Source of the DNA: Streptomyces actinomycinicus
GTDB lineage: Bacteria; Actinomycetota; Actinomycetes; Streptomycetales; Streptomycetaceae
Direction: 5' to 3'
DNA length: 64,000 bases
Assembly (NCBI RefSeq): GCF_016741775.1
Contig: NZ_JAERRK010000008.1
Coordinates: 62,001 to 126,000 of the forward strand
Positions 56,277 to 64,000 of this stretch are shown one piece after another. Position 1 is the first letter of the stretch. Each line of letters opens with the position of its first letter. The notes beneath the pieces were generated by a model, which saw only the letters and a list, made by a program, of their open reading frames with translations, was not told the origin of the DNA and ran no database searches. The translations under genes and the position numbers were made by a program.

Positions 56277-58195
56277 CCGGCGCGACGGTCGCGCACGACG
56301 GCCCGGCCGAGGCCACCGGCGGCGGCAGGTCCACCAAGGCGGCGGTGGCCACGATGTACCGGCTCACCGCCGGGCACCGGAGCGCCGTCGCCCTCGCGAC
56401 CGTACTGACCCTCGTGGGCTCCGCCCTGGGACTCGCCCAGCCACTCGTCGCCAAGGACGTGGTGGACGCGACCGGCCGCGGACAGGTGGTCTGGCCGCTG
56501 CTGGTACTCCTCGGCGTGCTGTTCGCCGTCGAGGCGGCGACGGGGGCCGCGGGACGCTACCTGCTGGAGCGGATGGGCGAAGGAGTCGTACGGCAGCTGC
56601 GTCACGGGCTGGTGGGACGGCTGCTCCGGCTGGAGATGCGGGAGTACGGCCGGCACCGCGGAGCAGACCTCGTTTCCCGGGTGACGACCGATACCACCGT
56701 GCTCCGGGAGGTCGTGTCGCAGGCCCTGGTGGACCTGGTGACGGGAAGCCTCGTCGCCGCCGGGGCGATCATCCTCATGGCGTGGCTCGACCTGCTGCTG
56801 CTGCTTCTGGTCGCCGCCACCGTGGCAGCGGCGGCCGTGGTCGTCGCCTCGCTGCTGACGGGCATCAGATGCGCGTCCGAGCACATGCAGGACTCGGTCG
56901 GTGCCATCGCCGCCGATCTGGAGCGCGCCCTCGGTTCCCTGCCGATGGTCCGGGTGCACCGTGCCGAGGAACGCGAGGCGGCGGGTATCGGTGCCCGCGT
57001 CGATGCGGCCTACGGCGCGGGGGTGCGCACCGCGAAGCTCGCCTCCGTCATGAGTTCCGCCGTCGAACTCGCCGTCCAGGGCTCGTTCCTCATCGTCCTG
57101 GTGGTCGGCGGCCTGCGTGTGGGCGGCCACTCCGGCTCCCTCGGCGACCTCGTCGCCTTCCTGCTGTACGCCTCGTACCTCGTCCTGCCGCTGTCCTCGG
57201 TCTTCCGTGCCGTCGGGCTCGTCCAGCGCGGGATGGGCGCCTACCAGCGCATCGACGAGGCGCTGCGCCTGGCTGTCGAGCCCACCGCGCCCCGGACCGC
57301 GAGGGGCCGCGCTCCCGCAGCGCGGCCGACCGGGCCGGCCGTCCGCCGCGCACACCCGGCCCTCGCCCTCCACGACGTCCACTTCGCCTACGACGCACGG
57401 CGGCCCGTCCTGCGTGGTGTGTCCCTCGCCGTCCCGCACCGGAGGTACGTGGCCCTGGTGGGCCGGTCCGGAGCCGGCAAGAGCACGGTGTTCGCCCTGG
57501 TGGCGAGGTTCTACGAGCCGGACGCGGGCACCGTGCTCTTCGACGGACGGCCCGCGACCGAACTCAGCCGCGAGGCATGCCGCCGGAGGATCGCCATCGT
57601 CGACCAGAACGCCCACGTCGTCCACGGCACCCTGCGCGACAACATCGCCTACGCCATGCCCGACGCCACCGAAGCGGATGTCCGGCGCGTCATCGAACGG
57701 GCGGGACTGGAAGAAGTCGTCGACCGGCTGCCCGGTGGCCTGTCCGCTGTCATCGGTGAACGCGGCAGCACCCTCTCCGGCGGCGAACGCCAGCGCGTCG
57801 CCCTCGCCCGTGCCTTGCTGGCCCGCCCCGCGCTGCTCCTGCTGGACGAGCCCACCTCCCACCTCGACGCGATCAATGAAGCGGCACTCACCACCGTCAT
57901 GAAGGACATCGCCCAGGAGTGCGCCCTGCTCGTCATCGCCCACCGCCTGTCCACGGTGCAGCATGCGGACCACATCGTGGTGCTGCAGGACGGCCGCACC
58001 GCCGCGGCCGGTCGCCACGAGGAGTTGCTCGCCGGCAGTTCCCTCTACCGCGAGCTGGCCGCGAGCCAGATGCTCCGGCCGGGTGGACGCCCGGAAACGG
58101 CAGCCGGCGGGGCGCGGACGGCCGGAACATGTCGTCGAAGCGGGTCCGCCGCCCGGGACGCGGGCCCGCACGGACCGTCGGCCGGGCCGCCGTGA
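56273..58195 (+). CDS. lasD: Lasso peptide ABC exporter (D protein)
   Basis: The 640-residue half-transporter has a six-helix membrane domain (about 30-340) and an ATPase with GRSGAGKST (Walker A), LSGGERQR (signature) and LLLLDEPTSHLD (Walker B), then AHRLSTVQHAD. It should export the mature lasso peptide and give self-protection. A linker at about 345-370 is Pro/Ala/Arg-rich and the last 40 residues are low complexity. It overlaps B2 by 4 bp and is followed by a 17-bp-stem terminator. Confidence 0.92.
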   Translation: MTGATVAHDGPAEATGGGRSTKAAVATMYRLTAGHRSAVALATVLTLVGSALGLAQPLVAKDVVDATGRGQVVWPLLVLLGVLFAVEAATGAAGRYLLERMGEGVVRQLRHGLVGRLLRLEMREYGRHRGADLVSRVTTDTTVLREVVSQALVDLVTGSLVAAGAIILMAWLDLLLLLLVAATVAAAAVVVASLLTGIRCASEHMQDSVGAIAADLERALGSLPMVRVHRAEEREAAGIGARVDAAYGAGVRTAKLASVMSSAVELAVQGSFLIVLVVGGLRVGGHSGSLGDLVAFLLYASYLVLPLSSVFRAVGLVQRGMGAYQRIDEALRLAVEPTAPRTARGRAPAARPTGPAVRRAHPALALHDVHFAYDARRPVLRGVSLAVPHRRYVALVGRSGAGKSTVFALVARFYEPDAGTVLFDGRPATELSREACRRRIAIVDQNAHVVHGTLRDNIAYAMPDATEADVRRVIERAGLEEVVDRLPGGLSAVIGERGSTLSGGERQRVALARALLARPALLLLDEPTSHLDAINEAALTTVMKDIAQECALLVIAHRLSTVQHADHIVVLQDGRTAAAGRHEELLAGSSLYRELAASQMLRPGGRPETAAGGARTAGTCRRSGSAARDAGPHGPSAGPP

Positions 58196-58222
58196 CCGCC
58201 CCGGCTTCCGCCCAGGCCTCAG

Positions 58223-58263
58223 GCAGACACCCCCTCCGGCGGAGAACCGGAGGGGGTGTCTGC
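58223..58263. terminator. Strong bidirectional terminator after lasD
   Basis: GCAGACACCCCCTCCGG (58223-58239) and its exact reverse complement (58247-58263) form a perfect 17-bp stem with a 7-nt loop. It lies 27 bp after the lasD stop and 40 bp from the end of the convergent methyltransferase gene, so it can end both transcripts. Confidence 0.92.
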
Positions 58264-58303
58264 GCACGCAGCGACGGGCTCCCGCCGGGGATCCACGTCG
58301 CGG

Positions 58304-59023
58304 TCACGCCCCGGCGAGGACGAACCAGTGGGCCGGCAGGTCGATGCGGGTGCCGTCCTCGAGGTGCTCGGTCTGCGGCAGCACCGTCTCCCCTTCGGCC
58401 AGGACCGTCAGGCCGGCCTCGCCGAGCAGGCGCGGGATCTCCTCGTCGGGGGCGTCGGCGGGCTTGAGCCCGTGGTGGAAGACACGCCGGAGCTTGGGTC
58501 CCGGGCCGGCCGGCCCGGAGGCGGCGCGCTTGAGGACGTCCCGGGAGCCGGAGGTGAGTTCCACGACGAAGGCACGGCCTTCGCTGCCGATGATCTCGGC
58601 CACGGCGGCGGCGACCGCGGGGCGTGCGGCCGGTTCGCTCTGGTGGATGACGGCCCGCATGTAGACGTTGCTGTCGCCGAGCCGCTGGTGCAGGGCCCGT
58701 ACGGCGCCGGTGTCGGTGAGGTCGAGCTGCTGGAACTCGACGGCGTCGCCGTCGGCGGCCCGGCGGGCGTGCTCGACGGCGGCCTGCGAGAGGTCGACGC
58801 CGACGGCGCGGGCGAACCGGGTGGCCAGATAGCGGGTCTGGGTGCCGTTGCCGCAGCCCAGGTCGACTATCGTCCGCCCGGGGTCGGCGTGCGGGAGGAG
58901 CAGTTCGCTGTGCGGCGCGGCGGTCAGGGAGGGATCGGCGTCCCAGATGGCGTCGCCCCGGGCGTCGGAGGTTCCGCGCCAGTAACTCTCCCAGTTGCTG
59001 CGGTAGTTGTCCGAGACGTTCAT
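58304..59023 (-). CDS. Class I SAM-dependent methyltransferase
   Basis: The 239-residue protein has motif I TIVDLGCGNGTQTRYLATRF (about 51-70), VGVDLSQAAVEHARRA and a gap-rich middle, ending VLAEGETVLPQTEHLEDGTRIDLPAHWFVLAG. The N-terminus NYRSNWESYWRGTSDARGDAIWD is typical of small-molecule methyltransferases. It stands opposite the lasso operon across a terminator, so a role in lasso tailoring is unlikely but not excluded. The methyl acceptor is unknown. Confidence 0.85.
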   Translation of the reverse strand: MNVSDNYRSNWESYWRGTSDARGDAIWDADPSLTAAPHSELLLPHADPGRTIVDLGCGNGTQTRYLATRFARAVGVDLSQAAVEHARRAADGDAVEFQQLDLTDTGAVRALHQRLGDSNVYMRAVIHQSEPAARPAVAAAVAEIIGSEGRAFVVELTSGSRDVLKRAASGPAGPGPKLRRVFHHGLKPADAPDEEIPRLLGEAGLTVLAEGETVLPQTEHLEDGTRIDLPAHWFVLAGA

Positions 59024-59162
59024 GCGATCTCCCCACGGTTCGGTTCCGTGATCGGAATATCGCGGCGGCCGGGACGAGGGCAAGGCCCGGGACGCCGCCT
59101 TCATCGGATGTACGGACTCGGGACACCCCGGCGAGGCCACGACCGGTTGCGCGCGCTCCCGG

Positions 59163-61610
59163 TCAGCGGCTTGAGCCGACGGCCTGTTCGAACCAGACGG
59201 TCTTGCGGTGTCCGGTGGCGCTGGCACCCCACTCCCGGGCGAGCCGGGAGACCACGCGCAGCCCGCGGCCGGACTCGTCGAGAGGGCCGGCGGCGAGCAT
59301 GGCGGGCAGCGCGGGCTCGTCGTCGGTGACCTCGAACAGCAGCGCGTCGGTGCGCACGACCCGCAGTGCGACCCGGTCGCCCCCGGCGTGCCGGACGGCG
59401 TTGGTGACCACCTCGCTGACGAGCAGCTCGGCCGTCTCCACGGCGCCCGGCAGACCCCATTCCAGGAGCCTGTCGCGGACCAGCCGGCGGGCCCGGGCCA
59501 CCTCGCCCGGGTCGGCGTCGAGCAGCCATTCGGCGACGTGTTCGTCGGGGATGCCGTTGAGGCGGGCCATGAGCAGGGCGACGTCGTCCTTGCGTCCGCC
59601 ACGGGTGTTCAGGGCGCGGATGATCGTGTCGCAGGCGACGTCCATGGAGGCCGCGGGGTGGGCGGCGGACTCGCAGAGCGCGGCCAGCCCCTCGCCGATG
59701 TCGGAGCCGCGCACCTCGACCAGCCCGTCGGTGCACAGCACCAGCCGGTCGCCGGGCGCGACCTTGACGCGGACGGCCTCGAAGGGGACGCCGCCGACGC
59801 CGATGGGGGCACCGGTGGGCAGATCGAGGAGTTCGCTGCTGCCGTCCTCGGCGCGGACCAGCACGGGCGGGATGTGGCCGGCGTTGGCCAGCTGCAGTTC
59901 CCCGCGGATCGGGTCGTAGACGGCGTACAGGCAGGTGGCGAGGTAGTTGTCGCCGAGCCGGCGGGCCAGGTCGTCGAGCTGGCGCAGGAGCCGGGCGGGC
60001 GGGGTCTCCATGGCGGCCATGGTCTGTACGGCGGTGCGCAACTGACCCATCATCGCAGCCGAGTTGAGGCCGTGGCCCATGACGTCACCGACGACGAGGG
60101 CGGTGCGGGAGCCGGGCAGTTTGATGGTGTCGAACCAGTCGCCGCCGATGCGGCCGAGCCGGGTGCCGGGCAGGTAACGGGTGGCGACGTCGCAGCCGGC
60201 CATGCGTGGGCTGACCTGCGGCAGCATGCTGTCCTGCAGGGTGTCGGCGACGTTCTCCTGGTACGTGTACATCCGGGCGTTGTCGAGCACGAGGCCCGCC
60301 CGGGCGGCGAGTTCGGCGCCGGTGGTGCGGTCCATGTCGTCGAACTGCGGCCGGTCGGGGCGGCGCATCAGCACCATGAAGCCGAGGACGACGTTGCGCG
60401 CCTTGAGCGGGACGATCAGCAGGGACCGGCCGCCGATGAGCGGTCTGAGGTCGCGCTTCTCGAACTCGCCGGCGATGCGGTCCGACAGTTCCCCGGTGAC
60501 CCGCGGGACGACGACCGGCTCGCCCGTGACCATGCACTTGTAGAACGGTGTGTGTTCGGGGAAGGCGAAGGCCTCCCCGACCGGCACGGTGTCGTCCCAG
60601 CGCCCGGGTTCGTCGTTGTGCTCGACCCAGACGCGGAACATCACGGTGCTGGCGTCCGGCGGCCCGTCCGAGAAACCCTCGCCGGCCAGCACGGCGGCGC
60701 GCAGATGAGTGCCGGCGAAGTCCGCGAACCGGGGTACGGCGGCGCTGGTGACCTCGCGAATGGTCTCGCTGAGGTCGAGGGAGGAACCGATGCGGGAGCT
60801 GACCTCGTTGAGGAACTCCAGCCGTTCGCGGACGGCGGCGTACTCCAGGTCCTGCTCGGCCCCGGACGGGATCACGGGCGCGGCAGCCCGCTGCTGCGGC
60901 ACCAGGGGCACGGCCGGGGTGCGTCCGGCGCGCCGGGGCACGCCCCAGTACGGGGTGACCGGCACCCGGTCGAACTGGCTGAACTCCAGCACGGGGTAGC
61001 CGAGTTCCAGCACCTGGGAGACGATGCGGCCGCTCAGGCCCGGGCCCATGTTGGGCAGGATCTCGGGCAGGTGCCGCTCGAGTTCCTCGGAGGCGGGCAG
61101 CTCGGTGTGGCGGGCGAAGCCGGGCGCGATGCGTTCGGCGGTCTCGTCGTCGTAGCCGCGTTCGTCGCGCAGCCGGGTGGCGTCGGCGGCGAGCACCAGC
61201 AGCCGGGAGGTGCCCGGGCCGACCAGCGGGTAGGCCCACCACAGCACGTCGAGCCGCTCGTCCCCGGGCGCCGGCCCGGGCGGGGTGAGCCGGGCACGGC
61301 CGGCGGTGGCGAAGGCGCTGTGCCCGCCGAGCGAGGCCTCCAGGTCGGGACCGGCCCCGTCGTACTCCTCGTACGCGTCGGGCATGGCGTCGCCGCGCGC
61401 GTCGTCGGGCAGGGCGCCCGAGACGGGCAGCAGGTCCGCCGCGGGGTGTCCGACGGCGTCGTCCCGGCCCACCCCGAACAGGCGCCCGGCGCCGCTGCTC
61501 CAGTGGGACACCAGGCCCTCGCTGTCGACGACGACCACCGCAAGCGGAATGCGGCCCGCCGCGCTGTCGCCGCGTCCGCGAGGTGTGTCCCGCTCGCTGC
61601 CACGGTCCAT
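59163..61610 (-). CDS. PAS-GAF-SpoIIE phosphatase with C-terminal HATPase domain
   Basis: The 815-residue regulator has a PAS domain (about 18-140), a GAF domain (about 290-450), a SpoIIE/PP2C phosphatase (about 460-680) and an RsbW-like ATPase domain (about 700-812). The phosphatase shows GGDWFDTIKLPGSRTALVVGDVMGHGLNSAAMM and LVLCTDGLVEVRGSD; the ATPase shows ELLVSEVVTNAVRHAGG and SGRGLRVVSRLAREWG. Proteins of this build control sigma factors by anti-sigma/anti-anti-sigma switching. The PAS and GAF domains should sense a signal. The ATG at 61610 follows GAGAGAGGG. No partner anti-sigma antagonist is beside it. A CAATTC/GAATTG repeat lies upstream. Confidence 0.9.
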   Translation of the reverse strand: MDRGSERDTPRGRGDSAAGRIPLAVVVVDSEGLVSHWSSGAGRLFGVGRDDAVGHPAADLLPVSGALPDDARGDAMPDAYEEYDGAGPDLEASLGGHSAFATAGRARLTPPGPAPGDERLDVLWWAYPLVGPGTSRLLVLAADATRLRDERGYDDETAERIAPGFARHTELPASEELERHLPEILPNMGPGLSGRIVSQVLELGYPVLEFSQFDRVPVTPYWGVPRRAGRTPAVPLVPQQRAAAPVIPSGAEQDLEYAAVRERLEFLNEVSSRIGSSLDLSETIREVTSAAVPRFADFAGTHLRAAVLAGEGFSDGPPDASTVMFRVWVEHNDEPGRWDDTVPVGEAFAFPEHTPFYKCMVTGEPVVVPRVTGELSDRIAGEFEKRDLRPLIGGRSLLIVPLKARNVVLGFMVLMRRPDRPQFDDMDRTTGAELAARAGLVLDNARMYTYQENVADTLQDSMLPQVSPRMAGCDVATRYLPGTRLGRIGGDWFDTIKLPGSRTALVVGDVMGHGLNSAAMMGQLRTAVQTMAAMETPPARLLRQLDDLARRLGDNYLATCLYAVYDPIRGELQLANAGHIPPVLVRAEDGSSELLDLPTGAPIGVGGVPFEAVRVKVAPGDRLVLCTDGLVEVRGSDIGEGLAALCESAAHPAASMDVACDTIIRALNTRGGRKDDVALLMARLNGIPDEHVAEWLLDADPGEVARARRLVRDRLLEWGLPGAVETAELLVSEVVTNAVRHAGGDRVALRVVRTDALLFEVTDDEPALPAMLAAGPLDESGRGLRVVSRLAREWGASATGHRKTVWFEQAVGSSR

Positions 61611-61699
61611 GGCCCAGGCCCTCTCTCCCCACGGCTGTACGCAAAACGATCTGTGCCGCCCGCCACTACCGTAAGGCGGCGGCCGGTCGCGATGTGTGG

Positions 61700-61713
61700 C
61701 AATTCTGGAATTG
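61700..61713. promoter_or_regulatory. AT-rich inverted repeat upstream of the SpoIIE phosphatase gene
   Basis: CAATTC-TG-GAATTG is a 6-2-6 inverted repeat about 90 bp upstream of the ATG at 61610, unusually AT-rich for this DNA. It may be an operator or lie in the promoter of the gene. Confidence 0.4.
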
Positions 61714-61753
61714 GTTTCAGCTGATCGCCCGGTCGCGCGGCCCGGCGCCCCGC

Positions 61754-64000
61754 TCAGTCCTCGTGCCCGAGCTGCAGGTCCCGCTCCGTGCGGCCACCGC
61801 CCGCGACCTGCAGAACCGTGGCGACCGGCGGGTAACCTGCGGCGATGACGGTGTACTCGCCGGACGAGAGGTCGACGAACCGGAACGTTCCGTCGGCTCC
61901 GGTGGTGAGGGTGTCGACGACATTGCCGGCGGCGTCGAGGAGGGTCACCCGCGCGTCCTCCACGGGACGTCCGCCGCCGGCCCGCACGGTGCCCTTCAGC
62001 ACGGCGCCGCCCGCGAGTTCGATGTCCTGCCGGGTCTCCCGGGACGCCTGGACGCTCACCGGGAGCGCGGCGGGCCGGAATGCGGGGGCGCTGGCGGCCA
62101 GGGTGTACTCGCCGGCGACCAGCTCGGTGATGACGTAACCGCCCTCGCGCCCGCTGCGGGTGGCGGCGACGACCTCGCCGTGCACGTTGGTCAGGGTGAC
62201 GGTGGCGTCGCGGACGGGGCTGCCGTCGGCGGTGAGCACGCTGCCGGCGAGCCGTCCGGCGCCGCCGAGGACGACGTCGAGGTCGACGGGGCGTTCGCCG
62301 ACGGTGACGGACACGGCCTGCGGCTGGTGCCCGCCGGCGGCGGCGATCAGCACGTACGACCCGGAGCCGGGCGTGCTGAGCGCGTACCTGCCGTCGTCGG
62401 TGCTGGCGCCCCGCCCGATCTGCTGTCCGGCGACGTCGATGAGGGTGAGTGCCGCGCGCGGCACCACGGTGCCGTCGGGGTGCTGCACCGTGCCGCAGAC
62501 GGGGATTCCGGCGGGGTACGGCGAACGGGCCTGCGGGATCGGAGCGTTCACGGTCTCGGGCTCCGTTTCTGCGGTGTGGTGGGACACCAGGGGTTTCTCC
62601 TTGAGGAAGAAGGCGATGACCAGGCCGAGGACGAGCACCGGGACGAGGTAGAGGAAGATCCGGGGCATCGCGTCGGCGTAGGCGCGGATGTAGGCGTCGC
62701 GCAGCGCCGGGGGAAGCGCGTGCACGAGCTGCGGGGTGAGGGAGTCGGGGTCGGGCAGTCCGGTGCCCGCGCGCGGGGGCAGTTCCCGGCGCAGGGAGTC
62801 GGTGAGCCGGCCGGCGAAGAGGGTGCCGAAGACGGCGGCGCCGACGCTGCCGCCGATCTGCCGGAAGTAGTTGTTGGCGCTGGTGGCGGTGCCGAGGTCG
62901 GCGGGGCGCACGGAGTTCTGCACGGCGAGGACGAGGACGGGCATCACCAGGCCGATGCCGGCGCCGAGCACGGCCATCCAGATGCTGTAGTGCAGCCGGG
63001 GCGTGCCGGTCTCCAGCCGGGACAGCAGCCACATGCCGACGGCGGAGACGGCGCCGCCGAGCACGGGGAAGATCTTGTAGCGGCCGGTGTGGCTGATGAG
63101 CTGGCCGCCGATGATCGAGGCACCGACGATCCCGGCCATCATGGGGAGCATCAGCAGCCCGGACTCGGTGGCGCTCGCTCCGTCGACCATCTGCAGGAAC
63201 GTCGGCAGGTAGCTGGCCGCGCCGAACAGGGCGACGCCGATGACGAGGCCGACCAGACCGCTGACGTTGAAGACGGAGTCGCGGAACAGCCGCAGCGGGA
63301 TGAGGGGTTCGGCGGCGAAGCGCTCGGCGACGAGGAAGAGCACGGTGGCGGCGAGGGCGCCGCCGCCGAGGCCGATGATCTGTCGCGAGTCCCAGGCGTA
63401 CTCGGTGCCGCCCCAGCTGGTGAGCAGCACCAGGCAGGTGGAGGCGGTGGCGAGGAGCAGCGCGCCGAGCACGTCGAGGCGGGCCCGGATCCGCGGCCGG
63501 GGCAGCTTCAGGACGAGGGTGACGACGGCCAGGGTGACCAGGCCGAAGGGGACGTTGACGTAGAAGCACCAGCGCCAGGAGAGGTGGTCGGTGAAGTAGC
63601 CGCCGAGCAGCGGTCCGGCGACGGAGGCGAGCCCGAAGGCGGCGCCGATCAGGCCCATGTAGCGGCCGCGTTCCCGCGGCGGCACGATGTCGGCGATGAT
63701 CGCCTGCACGCCGATCATCAGCCCGCCGGCGCCGACGCCCTGGAGGGCGCGGAAGGCGATCAGCTGGTCCATCGTCCCGGCGCGGCCGGCGAGCGCGGAG
63801 CCGAGGACGAAGACGGCGATGGCGAACTGGAAGACGCCCTTGCGGCCCACGAGGTCGCCGAGCTTGCCGTACAGCGGCAGGCCGATGGTGGAGGTGAGCA
63901 GGTAGGCCGTGATGGCCCAGGACATCCTGTCCAGGCCGTGCAGTTCGCCGACCACCTTCGGCAGGGCGGTGGCGACGATCATCTGGTCCAGGGCGGCCAG
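61754..64000 (-). CDS. DHA2-type MFS transporter with three C-terminal carboxypeptidase-regulatory-like domains (partial)
   Basis: About 748 codons are visible; the N-terminus is cut by the window edge, just before [19 protein letters not shown], the family's motif. The membrane part (to about 490) has twelve or more helices with [18 protein letters not shown] and [34 protein letters not shown]. It should be a proton-driven drug or metabolite exporter (EmrB/QacA type). The last 235 residues are three repeats of an 80-residue beta-sandwich, each with a pattern V-x-G-T/S-V-x-x-x-D-G-x-P/V-x-x-A-x-V-T-L. Such domains are typical of surface adhesion and binding. A fusion to an exporter is unusual. 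Confidence 0.88.
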   Translation of the reverse strand: MAALDQMIVATALPKVVGELHGLDRMSWAITAYLLTSTIGLPLYGKLGDLVGRKGVFQFAIAVFVLGSALAGRAGTMDQLIAFRALQGVGAGGLMIGVQAIIADIVPPRERGRYMGLIGAAFGLASVAGPLLGGYFTDHLSWRWCFYVNVPFGLVTLAVVTLVLKLPRPRIRARLDVLGALLLATASTCLVLLTSWGGTEYAWDSRQIIGLGGGALAATVLFLVAERFAAEPLIPLRLFRDSVFNVSGLVGLVIGVALFGAASYLPTFLQMVDGASATESGLLMLPMMAGIVGASIIGGQLISHTGRYKIFPVLGGAVSAVGMWLLSRLETGTPRLHYSIWMAVLGAGIGLVMPVLVLAVQNSVRPADLGTATSANNYFRQIGGSVGAAVFGTLFAGRLTDSLRRELPPRAGTGLPDPDSLTPQLVHALPPALRDAYIRAYADAMPRIFLYLVPVLVLGLVIAFFLKEKPLVSHHTAETEPETVNAPIPQARSPYPAGIPVCGTVQHPDGTVVPRAALTLIDVAGQQIGRGASTDDGRYALSTPGSGSYVLIAAAGGHQPQAVSVTVGERPVDLDVVLGGAGRLAGSVLTADGSPVRDATVTLTNVHGEVVAATRSGREGGYVITELVAGEYTLAASAPAFRPAALPVSVQASRETRQDIELAGGAVLKGTVRAGGGRPVEDARVTLLDAAGNVVDTLTTGADGTFRFVDLSSGEYTVIAAGYPPVATVLQVAGGGRTERDLQLGHED

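Overview
The window is high-GC actinobacterial DNA, almost certainly from a Streptomyces chromosome. The support is the codon bias with G/C in third positions, many GTG starts, many 4-bp ATGA/GTGA start-stop overlaps, a complete Streptomyces-type gas vesicle cluster (gvpOAFGYZJLSK order), an F420-dependent oxidoreductase, a PAS-GAF-SpoIIE phosphatase and a citrulassin-type lasso peptide cluster. I see no tRNA, rRNA, CRISPR array, insertion sequence or prophage core. Both edges cut genes: a His-rich methyltransferase on the left and an MFS transporter on the right.

Layout. 1-4.7 kb: two SAM methyltransferases, a DUF4352-type exported protein, a pterin carbinolamine dehydratase and two XRE-family regulators. 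4.9-10.5 kb: a narGHJ operon without narI; its NarG lacks most of the FS0 iron-sulfur site and carries an in-frame 3x36-bp tandem repeat. 10.7-14 kb: an OsmC peroxidase and a MoxR ATPase/VWA-metallopeptidase pair. 14.1-20.9 kb: a holin-phosphatase fusion, a degenerate resolvase-like protein, a metallo-hydrolase/DedA pair, and a second metallo-hydrolase coupled to an aminotransferase-fold protein that contains no lysine. 21.4-32.9 kb: a repeat-rich surface protein, then stress and central-metabolism genes (pyruvate oxidase type, DUF2795, DJ-1/PfpI, baeRF-type release factor homologue, ABC-F, histidine phosphatase, PAP2-lipid kinase fusion, methyltransferase).

33.0-38.5 kb: a ten-gene gas vesicle operon on the minus strand with seven 4-bp overlaps; GvpY ends in a basic histone-like tail and GvpZ in a very acidic tail. 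38.6-44.2 kb: LigD-type polymerase coupled to a transketolase, an NDH-2-like flavoprotein and an F420 enzyme. 44.4-47.9 kb: holin-like membrane protein, VOC protein, DUF5107/TPR protein and GNAT acetyltransferase. 48.0-53.0 kb: a coupled four-peptidase operon (M55, M20, S9, S66), plausibly for cell-wall or other peptide recycling. 53.56-58.2 kb: a compact lasso peptide operon (A-C-B1-B2-D) whose predicted core, LLGRSGNDRLILSKN, resembles citrulassin A; it ends at a 17-bp-stem terminator. 58.3-64 kb: a methyltransferase, a SpoIIE-type phosphatase with an anti-sigma-like kinase domain, and a DHA2-type exporter with three C-terminal carboxypeptidase-regulatory-like repeats.

The most unusual signals are the rewired or decaying nitrate reductase, the lysine-free aminotransferase homologue coupled to a metallo-hydrolase, the duplicated zincin motif in the VWA protein, the oppositely charged GvpY/GvpZ tails, and the citrulassin-like lasso cluster with no deiminase nearby.
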